32,165 nt of DNA. It comes from Nemertoderma westbladi. Lineage: Eukaryota > Xenacoelomorpha > Nemertodermatida > Nemertodermatidae. This document shows, one piece after another, positions 19,634 to 31,118 of this stretch. Location of the stretch: contig JAUCBJ010001714.1 of the NCBI GenBank assembly GCA_032718475.1, positions 1 to 32,165 of the forward strand, read 5' to 3'. Each line of letters opens with the position of its first letter. Position 1 is the stretch's first letter. The notes under the pieces were generated by a model. It did not search any database. It saw only the letters and a program-made list of their open reading frames with translations, and was not told the origin of the DNA. The position numbers and the translations under genes are program-made.

Positions 19634-21711
19634 TTAGTGTAAGTGTGGACCCTCTAGACATTGTTCAATTTTCATAAAATTTGGCATGGAACACTTTTTT
19701 GGGGAGTGTAACAAAATAAAACTATATCCAGAACGCTAATTTCGAAAAAACGGGGCAGGTGCACCCTACAGCCCTAACTGCCTAACCTGTATTCAGGTAT
19801 TCGATTTTATCAGTGGGGTCATTATTGACCCCAGGTGGTCACAGCGACTGTTGCTCAAAAAGATGTGTTTATTTTTATATCAAATAGCTAAACAAAACAA
19901 ATATCCATGGTATTGCATAGAATTACATGTGCTAGGAAGGTACTATCAAGTTCAGAACCCCACATACACCTATTGAAGAAAAAATTAGAGATTTAAGTCA
20001 CTGGGGACTGGGGTCGTTTTTGACCCCAGGTGTAAATAGGAAGGTTAATAAAAAACCTCAACCTCAACCCCAGTCTGCCGATGTGCTGGCGGTGGGGGTG
20101 TAAATTAAAAGGTTTGGATAATGAGAATATAGAACCTTGGAGTAAGTGTTGCACCCTCACTGCCTTACAGGTAACAACCAAGAGATTTAAGTCTTCCGGT
20201 TCACCGGGTGTCTGCTGTCTGTCTCGTGTTTTGCGTCCACCGTTAGGCTAACTTTACTTTATGTTTAATGAATGAATGGCAAATTACGATGTATTGGATG
20301 GAAGGAACACCCTGGAATGAACTAATTATCTTTCTGTCACTGCCTAGCCTGAACCGTTCTGGCTCATCCATCAGCACCACTCGACATATCAGTTTTGCAA
20401 GGACATTTATCGACTGGAAAATTAGCGGGAATGATTGTTGTATTTCGTCATATTGACTTATTAGAGTGTTGTGTTGCATACAATTTATATACAATATACG
20501 GCTGTCGCTCTCTATTTATCAACTGATGTTTACAAATACTTTTTTTAAAGCTCTTTTATGAATAATTTGACATACCGGTATTTAATTCTTCTGCGATTAT
20601 TTTACATCGGTTCCCTCAAGATTTGGGTTTGTTTGTAGAATATCCATACAACCGTCGATGGTTGATGATTTAGCAAAATATTGTTTCAAATAGCTGAATA
20701 GAGTCGGTGCATGTATGGAACGAGAATGTAGGAAACCAATATGACGTTTTTTAAATTCATTTAGAAACTAACAAAGTACGGTATATTGTTTATATGCTGT
20801 AGATCCCACCAGTCTGACAGTACTTGGAATCAGTTGTGCAGAAGAAGACCTGCTGCGTTAGTAATTCAGTAATTATATATGTGCGGTACTTAGGCCTACA
20901 GTAATTCCAATAAAGTCAGAAAGTGGAGGTCATCCGATATGAAATTAACCATGTGCATTACTGCATTTGCATGATTGTATGACCTTAATGTACGTACTGA
21001 GCTTTCCCTGTAGTCTAATTAATAATTTATATTATATACATAAAATTGTTGCAACAAGTTTTTTTTTCTTTAAATTATTAAGGTAAGAGCGTAGAGGAGA
21101 GTTAATTGTTAGGTTAGCTAGACCTTAGACGATTTATAATACCGGTACTCTTTTTTTATTAAAATTTTTAATATAAAATTTTTATATTAAACAATTTTAT
21201 ATGTTATACAACATGCACTACATGAACATGATAACATAATCATTAAGCAATCAAGCACCAGAACAATCAGATATAGAGGTCAGAGGCCCATCTCTAACTA
21301 TTACATATAAAATTTCTTATTAGTGAAATCAATGACATTCATTCGCAACGATTTGCGCGTACAATTGAGTAGGCCTAATATTTTCCAAGTTAATTATATT
21401 TTCTTTTTGACCACTGATCTATGCTGTCATTGTACTTTGTGTTAGGCTGTGATTAGTATGCAGTTCTGCAGTAGGCCTCCTCGTGGTACTTTTGTTTGGT
21501 TCAGTGATCTGGCATCCTTCTTCCTTAGGTCTAATTAAATTAAAATTGAAACTATCGTCTAACAAGTTATATATATTATATTAATATAAACCTCTATAAA
21601 TCTCTGCATTACCAAATGTGAATTATAACCGATTTGCTTATTATTGAATAGTCTGAGTCAGTAATATATTTCAATTTACCTCCTCCCATATTTATATCCT
21701 GTGCTCCCATT
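19634..21711. other. Upstream region of the Kv4 gene
   Basis: No coding gene is recognised. It contains two 20-bp palindromes (19814 and 20009), AT-rich sequence with hairpin potential at about 21150-21200, and a TATA-like CTATAAAT near 21593. An in-frame TAG at 21649-21651 precedes the Kv4 ATG. The promoter and any 5' untranslated exon could lie here but cannot be located. Confidence 0.4.
19814..20028. repeat. Pair of TGGGGTC-N6-GACCCCA palindromes
   Basis: Two 20-bp palindromes with the same arms and different 6-nt centres lie at 19814-19833 and 20009-20028. Both are followed by GGTG. They are direct repeats about 195 bp apart and may be motifs of one repeat element. Confidence 0.6.
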
Positions 21712-22814
21712 ATGGCTGCGGTAGTCGGCGCGTGGCTGCCGTTCGCGCGGGCCGCCGCTATCGGATGGGTCCCCATCTCTTCTCGGCCGATGCCGCCCCC
21801 GCCCAAGTTCGGGGAGACCGCCGTAGAAGACGAGCGTCTCCTTATCAACGTGAGCGGCCGGCGGTTCGAGACGTGGCGATCCACCCTGGAGAAGTACCCC
21901 GACTCCCTACTGGGTTCCTCCGAGCGGGAGTTCTTCCTAGACGAGACTAGCGGCGAATATTTCTTCGATCGCGACCCCGAGTTGTTCAGGTACATTTTAA
22001 ACTTCTACCGGACGAGCAAACTCCACTACAACAAAGCCGAGTGCATCTCGGCCTTTGACGAGGAACTCGCCTTCTTCGGAATAATGCCGGACTCCCTGGG
22101 GGACTGCTGTTACGAGGACTACCGCGATCGTAAACGCGACACGGCTGAGCGATTAATCGACGATGAAGCCGACCCAAACGCCTCCTACGTACCCAAAAAC
22201 GTCCGAGAGATAATGTGGCGATCCTTCGAGAATCCCCACACATCGACTGCGGCGTTGGTGTTCTACTACGTAACCGGATTCTTCATCGCTGTCTCCGTGC
22301 TCGCCAACGTAGTAGAGACGACCTCGTGTTTGCCCTTCCCCGGCTCTTTCCAATCGGTCCCCTGCGGAACGCGATACGAAACTATATTCTTCTGCGTTGA
22401 CACCGCCTGCGTTATGATCTTCACAGTGGAGTATTGTCTGAGACTTTACGCGGCGCCTCTCCGGTGTAAGTTTGTTCGATCGGTTATGAGTGTCATCGAC
22501 GTCGTCGCCATTCTCCCCTATTACATCGGACTCGCCGTAGAGAACAACGAAGTCTCCGGGGCTTTCGTCACGCTCCGAGTCTTCCGCGTGTTTAGAATAT
22601 TTAAATTTTCCCGCCATTCTCAAGGACTCCGTATTATCGGATATACTCTGATTAGTTGCGCCAGCGAACTCGGCTTTCTCTTCTTCTCGATGACCATGGC
22701 CATCATCATCTTTGCCACCATTATGTTCTACGCCGAACGGAACGCACCGGACAATGAGTTCTACTCCATACCAGACGCTTTCTGGTTTACTATCGTTACC
22801 ATGACGACACTCGG
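21712..22814 (+). CDS. KCND (Shal): Kv4 (Shal) potassium channel, exon 1
   Basis: This encodes residues 1-367 and two bases of codon 368 of a voltage-gated A-type K+ channel subunit. The N-terminus [19 protein letters not shown] is the Kv4 hallmark, a hydrophobic segment used in inactivation and KChIP binding. The T1 tetramerisation domain (about 42-140) has the zinc ligands H105, C111, C132 and C133 (HX5CX20CC). S1 is about 182-203, S2 222-245, S3 254-274 and S4 285-307 ([19 protein letters not shown]); S5 is 318-340 and the pore helix 353-364. The exon ends inside the selectivity filter (TTLG) at donor CTCGG|GTGAGT. Vertebrate KCND genes are split at the same place. The start is supported by conservation and an upstream in-frame TAG at 21649. 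The exon is far more GC-rich than its surroundings. Confidence 0.97.
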
Positions 22815-24940
22815 GTGAGTTGTTTGTTTACTTTGTTTGCCATGCGGTAAGGGAATTATTACACGATATATTGCGTAATATATTATAATTGTAATTAACT
22901 AAACTTTTTCCACAGTTATCAACTTATTGCTACCTTTTTATTTCAGGTTTTAGTCTTATTTAATAATTAATTAACTTTAATTAATTTACAGATATCATAA
23001 ATTCAGTTAACGGGCTGCCATTATCTATTACTCTATCGATTGTTTATTTTCTTTCATAAAGGGAATTTTACATGAGTTGATTACTATAATGTTTGCAGCA
23101 CATCTGTTATGGTTGATGTTGGGAATTCGTTAGTCTAATATCGTCCATTATTAATCTTGGCAAACGATATCTGATATTTATCCATTTGTTGCAGTGAATC
23201 TTTTGTTTAGTGACCTTGTTAATTACTGTAACCCCAATATTGTGTATATTAATATATATTATATGTTAATATCCAATATTGTAAATTGTCAGTGTCCCAA
23301 ATCATCATTTTATTTAGCCATTGTAGTATGTACCGTATTTGAAAGCTTTTCGATATATAATGTCTATAGGTGTAGGTGTAGCAACCGCCATCGTGTGATT
23401 TAATGGAAAGCCAAAAAGCGTGCATCGTTTGATAAATGGCATAACTGGCAAAGTGCGTTGGTTTTAATGGAACTGTTATCTTATTAACTCCCCTTATCGC
23501 AATGTCACCCACTGTCAGAAAGACATTAGCTTTATGGTATATCTCCATTTATCTCACAATGCAGGTTGAAGTAATTGTCAGTGAAGTGGCACATATCTCC
23601 GCAGCTACTCGCACCTATAAGTGGCTTTTAACTATTATAGAAAAAATCGTTGACTCTATTTAGAGGGCGATTTCCAATGTCGAGTCGAGAGGCCATTATA
23701 ATTTATTTATTTGTTTCGTCGCCAATAGTTAGGTATTTTTGAAACACTTTATTGGCGTGCAAGTTTATATTTGAGAAATTTACGTTCAAAGTTTCATATT
23801 TTATTTTTTACATGCTAGAGATTATTTAATACCAAGCTGAAATTGAACTGTATTACATTGTTGTTGCACTGTACAAACATCGAATGCTTTGTAGTATGTA
23901 TTTAGTGTGAGTGCACAGTACAACTAAAACTTCAACTGCAACTTAACCCACTGCAATACTATTGGGGGGGGGGGGGGGGGTTGGGGGTTGTTTTGTTTTA
24001 TGTGCAGAGGGGACGATGGTGCGTATATTCGAGAACTACCAGACAGCTACTGAATTAATAGTATGTTCTAGAATTGAATATATTTTAATTTATCCGTTTG
24101 AACAACTGTATCTCAGATATATATTCAACATATTGAGTTCTGTCCGTAAGAATAGATCCGGGTGATGGTAATACAATGTTTTGGCGATACAATGTGAGCC
24201 GTAATATCCCGATGTCAATGTCCCGTAATATATTGTCAATTTCTGATGCCATGGACTCCCGCCCCATAATTTTTTTATATACCGGTATTAAATAATCTCT
24301 TTTATTCAGCTAAATTATTCAATTTCTTATTATTTTATTTAATATAACAAGTTAAATAATAAAATAACAAAGGAAGAATGGCTAAGATACAAGGGCGCAA
24401 TATGAAAAAATTTGTAGGAAAATGTATATTAGGCGGGGGGGGGGGGGGGGTGGTCCGTGTCATCAGAAAACTACACTATAATAATATGGATCATGTCACG
24501 GTGTACCGTTTCATTCACATCTATCTGGTATTCTTTTAATCTCTCATCTTCCCATAACATTGTCTCCAATGAATACTAATGGCAATGGCTCATCCAGTAT
24601 TCTCCTTTACTGCGTTCTGTGAGATACAATACTGCTATATGCTGCTATATGGCATGCTCTGTGCTCGGCTTCTTTCAGCAATGATGGATAAGGTAATACA
24701 AACATTGAGTGATGCACTCCGGGTTGGCGTACACTTGTCGGAGTTGGGGACACGGGTTGAACCTTTTTACATGTTGTTTGGGCTACCAGCAAGAAACATA
24801 TTTATTGCACATTGGCCACAAAGCGCATTGCATCTGTATGATTCTCATTGATAACCTTCCATTATTAGGCCCATGTGAAGTATTAGTATACCATGGTACA
24901 TACGTTCTGCTGTTGTATTTCACTACTGCAGTATACCCCG

Positions 24941-25180
24941 CATGTGAAGAATAGGCCTACCATGTTTTCACTAAAGTAAAAACCCAGATAAGAGAAGGGA
25001 TGAACACTGAATCTAACCAAAACATTTAATCGAAAGAGCGTGTATAGGTTATAAAATATAAATAGGCGCTATAAATCACTTAAGTAAGAATAATTTAAAA
25101 AATTAAAAATAACAAATTCTTCATATACCGTATAAATTTTCATTCAAATTGAAAAGTGAAAACCTTGTATTCTTCACATA
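24941..25180. mobile_element. Small MITE-like element with inverted ends
   Basis: The left end starts CATGTGAAGAATA (24941) and includes CCATGTTTTCACT. The right end (25156-25179) reads GTGAAAACCTTGTATTCTTC and is its imperfect reverse complement. A related end lies at 31547-31583. There is no coding capacity. Confidence 0.55.
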
Positions 25181-26644
25181 GGGGTCTTTTAGAGATACAG
25201 AGGGATGACAAGATGAAAACTAACGTTTGAACCAAAATTGAAGAAATTTATTATATTGTCTTGTTCAGTTCAAATTTGTATACCGGTATGGATATCTTCA
25301 TCATTCGCACAAATGGGTATAGTTACTCGTTAGTTACCAATGCTGCTGGATGGCATGTCCATGTAGGACTGACATTTTCTCTCTATGCATATCAGCATAT
25401 CATTATGTTATGTATTCATTATAATCTCCGTTCGACCTTTGCTTTCCCATATTACGTCTGTGATGCTGATTATGTATCTTTGAGTGATGTCGATTTACAC
25501 AATAGACACAGGCAGATAGGTTGGTTTGTATTCTCTGTGGGTGGCACTTCATGCTCTCTAAAATAATGATATATCCGTCTTTTTGTCCCACCTGGAGGCA
25601 CATCATTCGCGTGCGGTGTAGTCAGTGTTCTTTCTTGACATTTCCTTATGTTTGATAATTTCCTTACCCCAGAGCTACTTTCGCATCTACATTATCGATT
25701 TGAAGATTTTCTACCGTTAATTAGCAGTTTTTCTACACTTTGTGCTTAAAGATCTTTTGCTGTAATTATATAATATTCATCCCCGGTGCAAATTTCGTTC
25801 GTTGTCCCATTATGAAAGGAGGTGGATGTACATCTAATATGTATTTATATCGGTTTAAGAATGTTGCCGGTTTATAGGTTGTCTTATGTTTAACTGTGGT
25901 AGTCGGTGGTGTAAAGGTTAGCTTATATTGCATTTTTATGTATAGGAAGGTGAATGGATGATAATTATTTACTACACTACAATGAAAAGGAATATATTTT
26001 TTTCTTATGATTACCTACCATATTATTGGAGTTTCTTGATTTAAGATTACACTTTTTGTCCGTTACGTACATGAAAATACAGTACCGGTAATATTAGAAT
26101 TCATTTTTTCCTATATTATATTTCCAACCCATGCCACTATAAGTTGATTCCACCTTAGTTAAAGTAGCACAGCCTTATGCCAGGTTATCCATCATAAAAC
26201 TTAAGCTTACAGACTACAACAACTAAGAGATTATCTACTATAAATTAATGGATAATTACATTTAGAGTGTTTGGATGAATATTGAATGTGTATCAGATAG
26301 GTTACCGTTATTACATATTATTACGCAGTTTAGTTTAAATGCAATCAATTATTTTTACTGTCTGCATTAACTAGTATTTCAACTTGTTATTTGAATTCGT
26401 GCGTTCGTATGATGGTTCGTTGTGGCGTCGGTAACAAAATTATATACATTTATTGGATAAATAGTCAAGTTAACCTAAGCAAAAATAAAGGGTAACCCAA
26501 AACTAAGTATTTGGTTTTATTATAGATTAACTCGACTAAAAGGTATATAAACGTAAACAACTTCTTCTCACTAACTCACGAGGTATATCATTTACCTAGG
26601 GCGAGAATTGTTTGATTGAGCAAAAAAGTGTTGTCCGTTTTTTT

Positions 26645-26920
26645 CAATTCCCCCAATCTTGGCACTCACTGGATGGGAGCCGCTTACTCTTTGTAGGGCA
26701 TTACCGGTACCTCTTGTGCTTTGGCGGCATCGTGGGGATATTAAGCATGGTCGACAGCCCATGACTTTCTTGAGACGGCTTTTAAATGAAATTTTTCATT
26801 GAAGATGTGGACAATTTCGCGAAAGTCTTAGGTGATAAGGAGATGTCAGATGTGGCGGCGCAATTTTAAACCATAGGCCGGCATAGCATTCGTAATGTGG
26901 CTGCAATGCACCACGTCGAT
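26645..26920 (+). pseudogene. LINE ORF2 C-terminal fragment, copy 3 (highly degenerate)
   Basis: It aligns with the end of copies 1 and 2: TTCCCCCAA-CTTG near 26650, then CTTTGGCGGCATCGTGG, AAGCATGGTCGACAGCCCAT, GACTTTCTTGAG, GAAGATGTGGACAA, GTGGCGGCGCAATTTT and CTGCAATGCA. Many substitutions and indels break every frame. About 31 bp of the LINE sequence are replaced by a short segment containing TACCGGTA at 26702-26709. It lies in the Kv4 intron, in the gene's sense orientation. Confidence 0.8.
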
Positions 26921-28240
26921 TATAGAGATATCCCAAATAATATCTAGGGAATAAAACCGGTTGTGATTTATTTCTGATTGGAATCCGCATCGCCCGTAAG
27001 CCTATGGGTGCGGGGTGGATCGTTCGTATTGGTGGGATTTGGAAGGAGAACGCCTCACTGCCTACACCAATACTTCAAAGAATGTCTTCAGATGCCAGTA
27101 GCTCAGCACCCAGAACCGCGTATAAATAGGACATTTTCCCAAGGAGTTTTTTAATGAGTGTTTACTGCGTTCTCTGTGCTTCAAATGCTTCCCACAAAAC
27201 CTCCGTACAACCGCGTCACACGGCCTTGTTAAAATGGTGGAGTGGAATTCATTGTTTGATTAAAGGGTTTGACGTAAGTAGCATATAGATTTTTTGGATT
27301 GCAGATCGAGGGATTTGTTTGAGTTGGTCATTAGTCCTGTTTGCCGGGATGTGTGCTGCCGTGTATCCCGCCAATCATGGGCATTCTTCTTATCCCATTT
27401 CCACCCCTTCCCGGTATTTCCGGCGAAGAGCCGTACGCCCGAGGCTAGAAACAGCGCTCAGTCACCCATGAAGGCGGCCTTGTGTACGCCGCGTGTCACA
27501 TCTAATGAATCTTTTGCTTTCTAATTAAAATGTTCATTGTGCGTATCCTTGGCCTTTCGATGTATGAATATATAATATATTATCTACAGCCACGCCTGTC
27601 TTTCTTACGTTCATTTACATATGACATTTACTCTGAGATATTTTTTTAGATGTGCAATTACTTTAATTTTCAAGGAATCGCGTCGCCACTAACTAGTAGC
27701 CACGCCTTGGAGTTTTCGGTTACTCGTAAGCCTGGTAGTGCTGAGGTTATCCTTCTACTCTGTCTCACAGTATCCGGGGTTACTCAATAGTTGGCGTAAT
27801 TGGAAGGAAACCATTTTTATACAAGTTCCGTGCCACGCAGAGACTTTCCAATTATAACAACTTCTATAGGTTTCTCGTGAGACTATCCGCATTCCTAGGC
27901 CTATCCTTGTATTTCATCGTCGTTTCATCTTGTTTCCAAAATTTTTAATTTATTTGCTGGCTAGTTTATCTTGATTAACATTGTCACCATGTTTCTATGA
28001 GCTTATTCCTACCCAATCTCATTTTAATAGGATATTTCCATTTTGGCATTAGGTTATGCTATGCATTCCTAATGAATATTGATAATAAATAGGAGGAAGG
28101 CTAGAATTGTGCAGATTATGTGAACGGTGAAGTGCTTAAATATTAGATAGAGGTATTTTGAGGTCCGCGTAGCGAGACCTAGTATTCACTCCGTTGTTGT
28201 TGTTGATTTCTCGTTAGGTTTTGGTATTAAGGATTGATAC

Positions 28241-28280
28241 GGCCCCAGTGGCTCAGTTGGCAGAGCGTGGGACTTCTCTA
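28241..28280 (+). other. tRNA-like 5' segment
   Basis: GGCCCCAGTGGCTCAGTTGG followed by CAGAGCGTGGGAC looks like the acceptor strand and D arm of a tRNA with a good A box. No B box or cloverleaf follows, so it is a tRNA fragment or SINE head. A GCGCGATTTCGCGC hairpin lies near 28366. Confidence 0.45.
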
Positions 28281-30321
28281 GGTACTCTAGGTGAATGTTT
28301 TTTGTTGTAAGATTGGTAGTAAGCCATTCAAGGACACAGTTCATGCGTTAGTAGACGCGAACCTTTGCGCGATTTCGCGCTTGTTTGTTCTTTATTTCCC
28401 TATCCACTGATGATAAATATTAAATATAAGCTTACTGTACCAGTAGGTAACCCGGTAGGTTGCCAAGGCAATGGAGTGACGTTGGCGCTGCAATCAGCAC
28501 ATTAGTTTATCGTGTTGCCACCTGCCAAATTATTGATGTGACTTAATATTAAAAATGAATGAAATTTTATTATATGAAAGTTGCTGGCCATCTTTAAAAT
28601 GGCTGTGTGCTGCGACTTCCTGCCGGCATTGATTAGCTATATTTCTTAATTTATTTTCCAAGGTGGTTGCGGGACGGGTTATATTACACTAGCGTCGTCA
28701 CACGGTAATGCTGCGTGTGTGTATCTCAGTGCAATCCCGTCCTTCTCTGTAAACATGGAGCAACTGTAGGCCTGAGTCCGCTAGCAAAGTAACCGGACTC
28801 CATCCATTCCCGTTCTCTGAGCCCCTACCGGCTCCAAATACTGCCCACTGGGCACCAAAGAGGTAAATGCAGGTGATTTATTGTTGGTTTCGCCCGATTT
28901 CTTATAGGCGGGCATTAAATTCATCGGGTTTTTACGACACTCCTGTGTACATTCCGTTCTTTTTTGTCCATTAGCGTCGAGACATTTTCCTGGGGTGTCG
29001 TGTAGTAAGGATGGCGAAACGCAGTTTATGAATGAAATGGTTTTTATTACATTTAATTTGGTAAACGGAGGTATCCTTGCATACGCTGATACGCACGCAT
29101 TAGAATATTATTAAAGTATCCTAAAGTACTTTTGTGTTCGGACAGTTTATATTCCAGTATACTGATGATGTATGCTTTAATGCCACAACGCTACGCCAAT
29201 TGACTAAATCTTCCCATTAGATGAATGTTTCTTGGGGTATTTGACGTTTAAAAACTTTGTGGCAGTGCACTTTACCTCATGGTGTAAAATAATTAAGAAT
29301 GCATAATATTATATTATATTGGTGACAGGATATTTTATCAGTAATTGGAAAAGCTCAACCTCAATATTAATGCTTTGTTATCTTTATAATATTAATATAT
29401 TGCAGTATGTTGATGTTGTGGATCTGCGTAAGATATTTGGTACCGGTATTGTAAATGTTTGAGGTGTATATCTCTGGGGGACGGACCCTTGAGATAGGTA
29501 ATCGAGTGCTATCTTATAAGATGAGCCGTATTGTGGCGTTTATCGCTCTACCACACAACTCCGCCCGCTTCGCAGATAATCAACCCTACCGATTGTTCCC
29601 GCCGTAAATTGAATTTCCCCCAAACATATCTCGCGCGCGTTGCCATTGTTACATTTATTTCAGTTCCTTTGGGCTTTGTTCCTGCAAAATTCAATTTTCC
29701 ATAAAGGCTGTGCTTAAATAAATTAATGTGATTTATTGCGAATGGGTTGGTGTTTAGTTTTAGAGGGTACGAGTGTTTCTTCGAGGATAACCTTTCTCGC
29801 ATTATTGTGCGCTTTTAATGCCCAATGCATGCATGTAATAATATATTATCTACCTATGTTTTTGCCACACCCATTTTCCATTACCGTACTTAACGACTTA
29901 AACCCGAGTAGTGCTTGGACGCAGTCCGTTTGCTACTCCCTAACACATTTGTTTCTCATTGCAGATGCTGATTATACTATTTATTTAATGGCTAATTATT
30001 TACAGCAGTTTTTTTATTGCAGTAATAATGAATATATATAGACAAATATAAAAAGTGATAGTTTACACAACATAGTGTATAATTTTATTCGTGTACAGTA
30101 TTTCCGAAACAAAATTATTAAATTCTCTATGTTACAACTCTGACCCCAGCCATAACGGATGCCTTCCTAATTATCTACCAGTCGACAACCTGTACTGGGC
30201 CTTTTTAAAAAGGGATTAATTATTAATTCTTTAAACGCAACAACAACCCATAATCTATATTGGCATCGGAGATGACAATTAATTCGAATTCCTTTTTGTG
30301 TGCACGCTGCTGATACTATAG

Positions 30322-30484
30322 GTACGGAGACATGGTGCCCAACACAATCGTTGGTAAGATGGTAGGCGGTATGTGTGCGTTGAGTGGTGTTCTGGTTATC
30401 GCACTGCCAGTACCCTTTATTGTAAGCAACTTCAGTCGCTTCTACCACCAGAACCAACGTATGGATAAACGCCGATCACAGAAG
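30322..30484 (+). CDS. KCND (Shal): Kv4 exon 2a: filter end, S6 and proximal tail (alternative)
   Basis: This exon supplies the last base of G368 and 54 codons beginning YGDMVP, the end of the selectivity filter. S6 follows, with the gating hinge in [15 protein letters not shown], then [14 protein letters not shown]. The acceptor is ACTATAG|G with a weak pyrimidine tract. The donor is CAGAAG|GTAGGT. Its tail resembles the QNQRADKRRAQK of vertebrate Kv4 proteins more than exon 2b does, so this looks like the ancestral form. Its length of 163 bp equals exon 2b. It enters in phase 2 and exits in phase 0. The following C-terminal exon is outside the window. Confidence 0.93.
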
Positions 30485-30755
30485 GTAGGTAAATTAGATA
30501 CCCCCCGCGCCACCCAAATAACGGCTATTAGCAATAACCACCTTCGCCTTGTTTCTGGTTATGCATGCGTCGGTGTTATAGAAAAATAACTGCAAGCTTT
30601 AGTTATATTGTATTGATTTACTTAAAAATGTTGTATCCGTTGCAAATGTCTGTTAATTTATATATTTAGTTTGTAGAAGTCAGTTTACGATGGTTGCCTT
30701 GGCATCGAGCTGTCTATTTTGCATGCGCAACTACCCCCCGTTTGTATCCTTGCAG
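30485..30755 (+). other. 271-bp interval between exons 2a and 2b
   Basis: This is intronic in both predicted transcripts. It ends with a pyrimidine-rich tract (CTACCCCCCGTTTGTATCC) and the exon 2b acceptor. No further exon is seen. Confidence 0.7.
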
Positions 30756-30918
30756 TTATGGCGATATGGTTCCGAATACAATGTTTGGTAAAATAGTAGG
30801 TGGATTTTGCGCTCTCTCTGGTGTCCTGGTGATTTCGCTTCCCGTTCCCATAATTGTTTCAAATTTCAGTCGATTTTATCATCAGGATCAGAAGTCAACT
30901 AAACGTCAAAAACAGAAG
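30756..30918 (+). CDS. KCND (Shal): Kv4 exon 2b: duplicated, mutually exclusive pore/S6 exon
   Basis: Another 163-bp exon with the same phases encodes YGDMVP, S6 ([15 protein letters not shown]) and [14 protein letters not shown]. It is identical to 2a at 42 of 54 residues. The differences cluster just after the filter (I/M, V/F, M/I, M/F), beside and within the PVP hinge (A/S, F/I), and after S6. The acceptor TCCTTGCAG|T is strong. The donor AGAAG|GTTATC is poor; reading through adds [12 protein letters not shown] and stops at 30957, so 2b could also serve as a terminal exon. Splicing 2a directly to 2b would shift the frame and stop after 11 codons. Confidence 0.9.
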
Positions 30919-30954
30919 GTTATCCCGAGCCTAATCGCGGAACTACCATTTGTT

Positions 30955-31118
30955 TGAGCTAACCGGGCTGCTAGACTAGCTAAATTTTGTTGATTCTCGC
31001 TGTTTGTGTAACTAAATATTGGTTGAGCTAACTTTTGTTGGAGGTTGGAGCTAACTTCTGTCTAGGCTAACTTATGCTAGAACTAACTTTTGTTGGGCCT
31101 AACTGCTCAAGTCTAACA
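30955..31118 (+). repeat. Imperfect GCTAACTTTTGTTG repeats downstream of exon 2b
   Basis: Within about 160 bp, CTAAC occurs seven times (for example near 30958, 31028, 31051, 31067, 31083, 31099 and 31113), several times as GAGCTAACTT followed by TTGTTG or TCTGTC. CTAAC fits the metazoan branch-point pattern. The array starts just after the read-through stop of exon 2b. Confidence 0.6.

Larger units (their letters stand above)
22815..30321 (+). other. Kv4 intron 1
   Basis: The intron runs from GTGAGT to the acceptor TACTATAG and is 7507 bp when exon 2a is used. Short open frames inside are not recognisable proteins. It contains G17 at 23964-23980, G16 at 24435-24450, a small inverted-repeat element at 24941-25180, a degenerate LINE fragment at 26645-26920, a tRNA-like A box at 28241-28280 and several TACCGGTA/TAGGCCTA octamers. 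Confidence 0.9.

Noticed and set aside
20243-20494. Overlapping frames of 83 and 62 codons on opposite strands
   Set aside because: No domain, signal or splice context supports either; both are likely chance frames.
21609-22623. Antisense open frames across Kv4 exon 1
   Set aside because: They are shadows of the GC-rich coding exon on the other strand.
24745-24765. B-box-like GGTTCAACCC on the minus strand
   Set aside because: No A box or tRNA fold lies upstream on that strand.
28241-28310. Functional tRNA gene
   Set aside because: The A-box half is good, but there is no B box, T arm or 3' acceptor strand.
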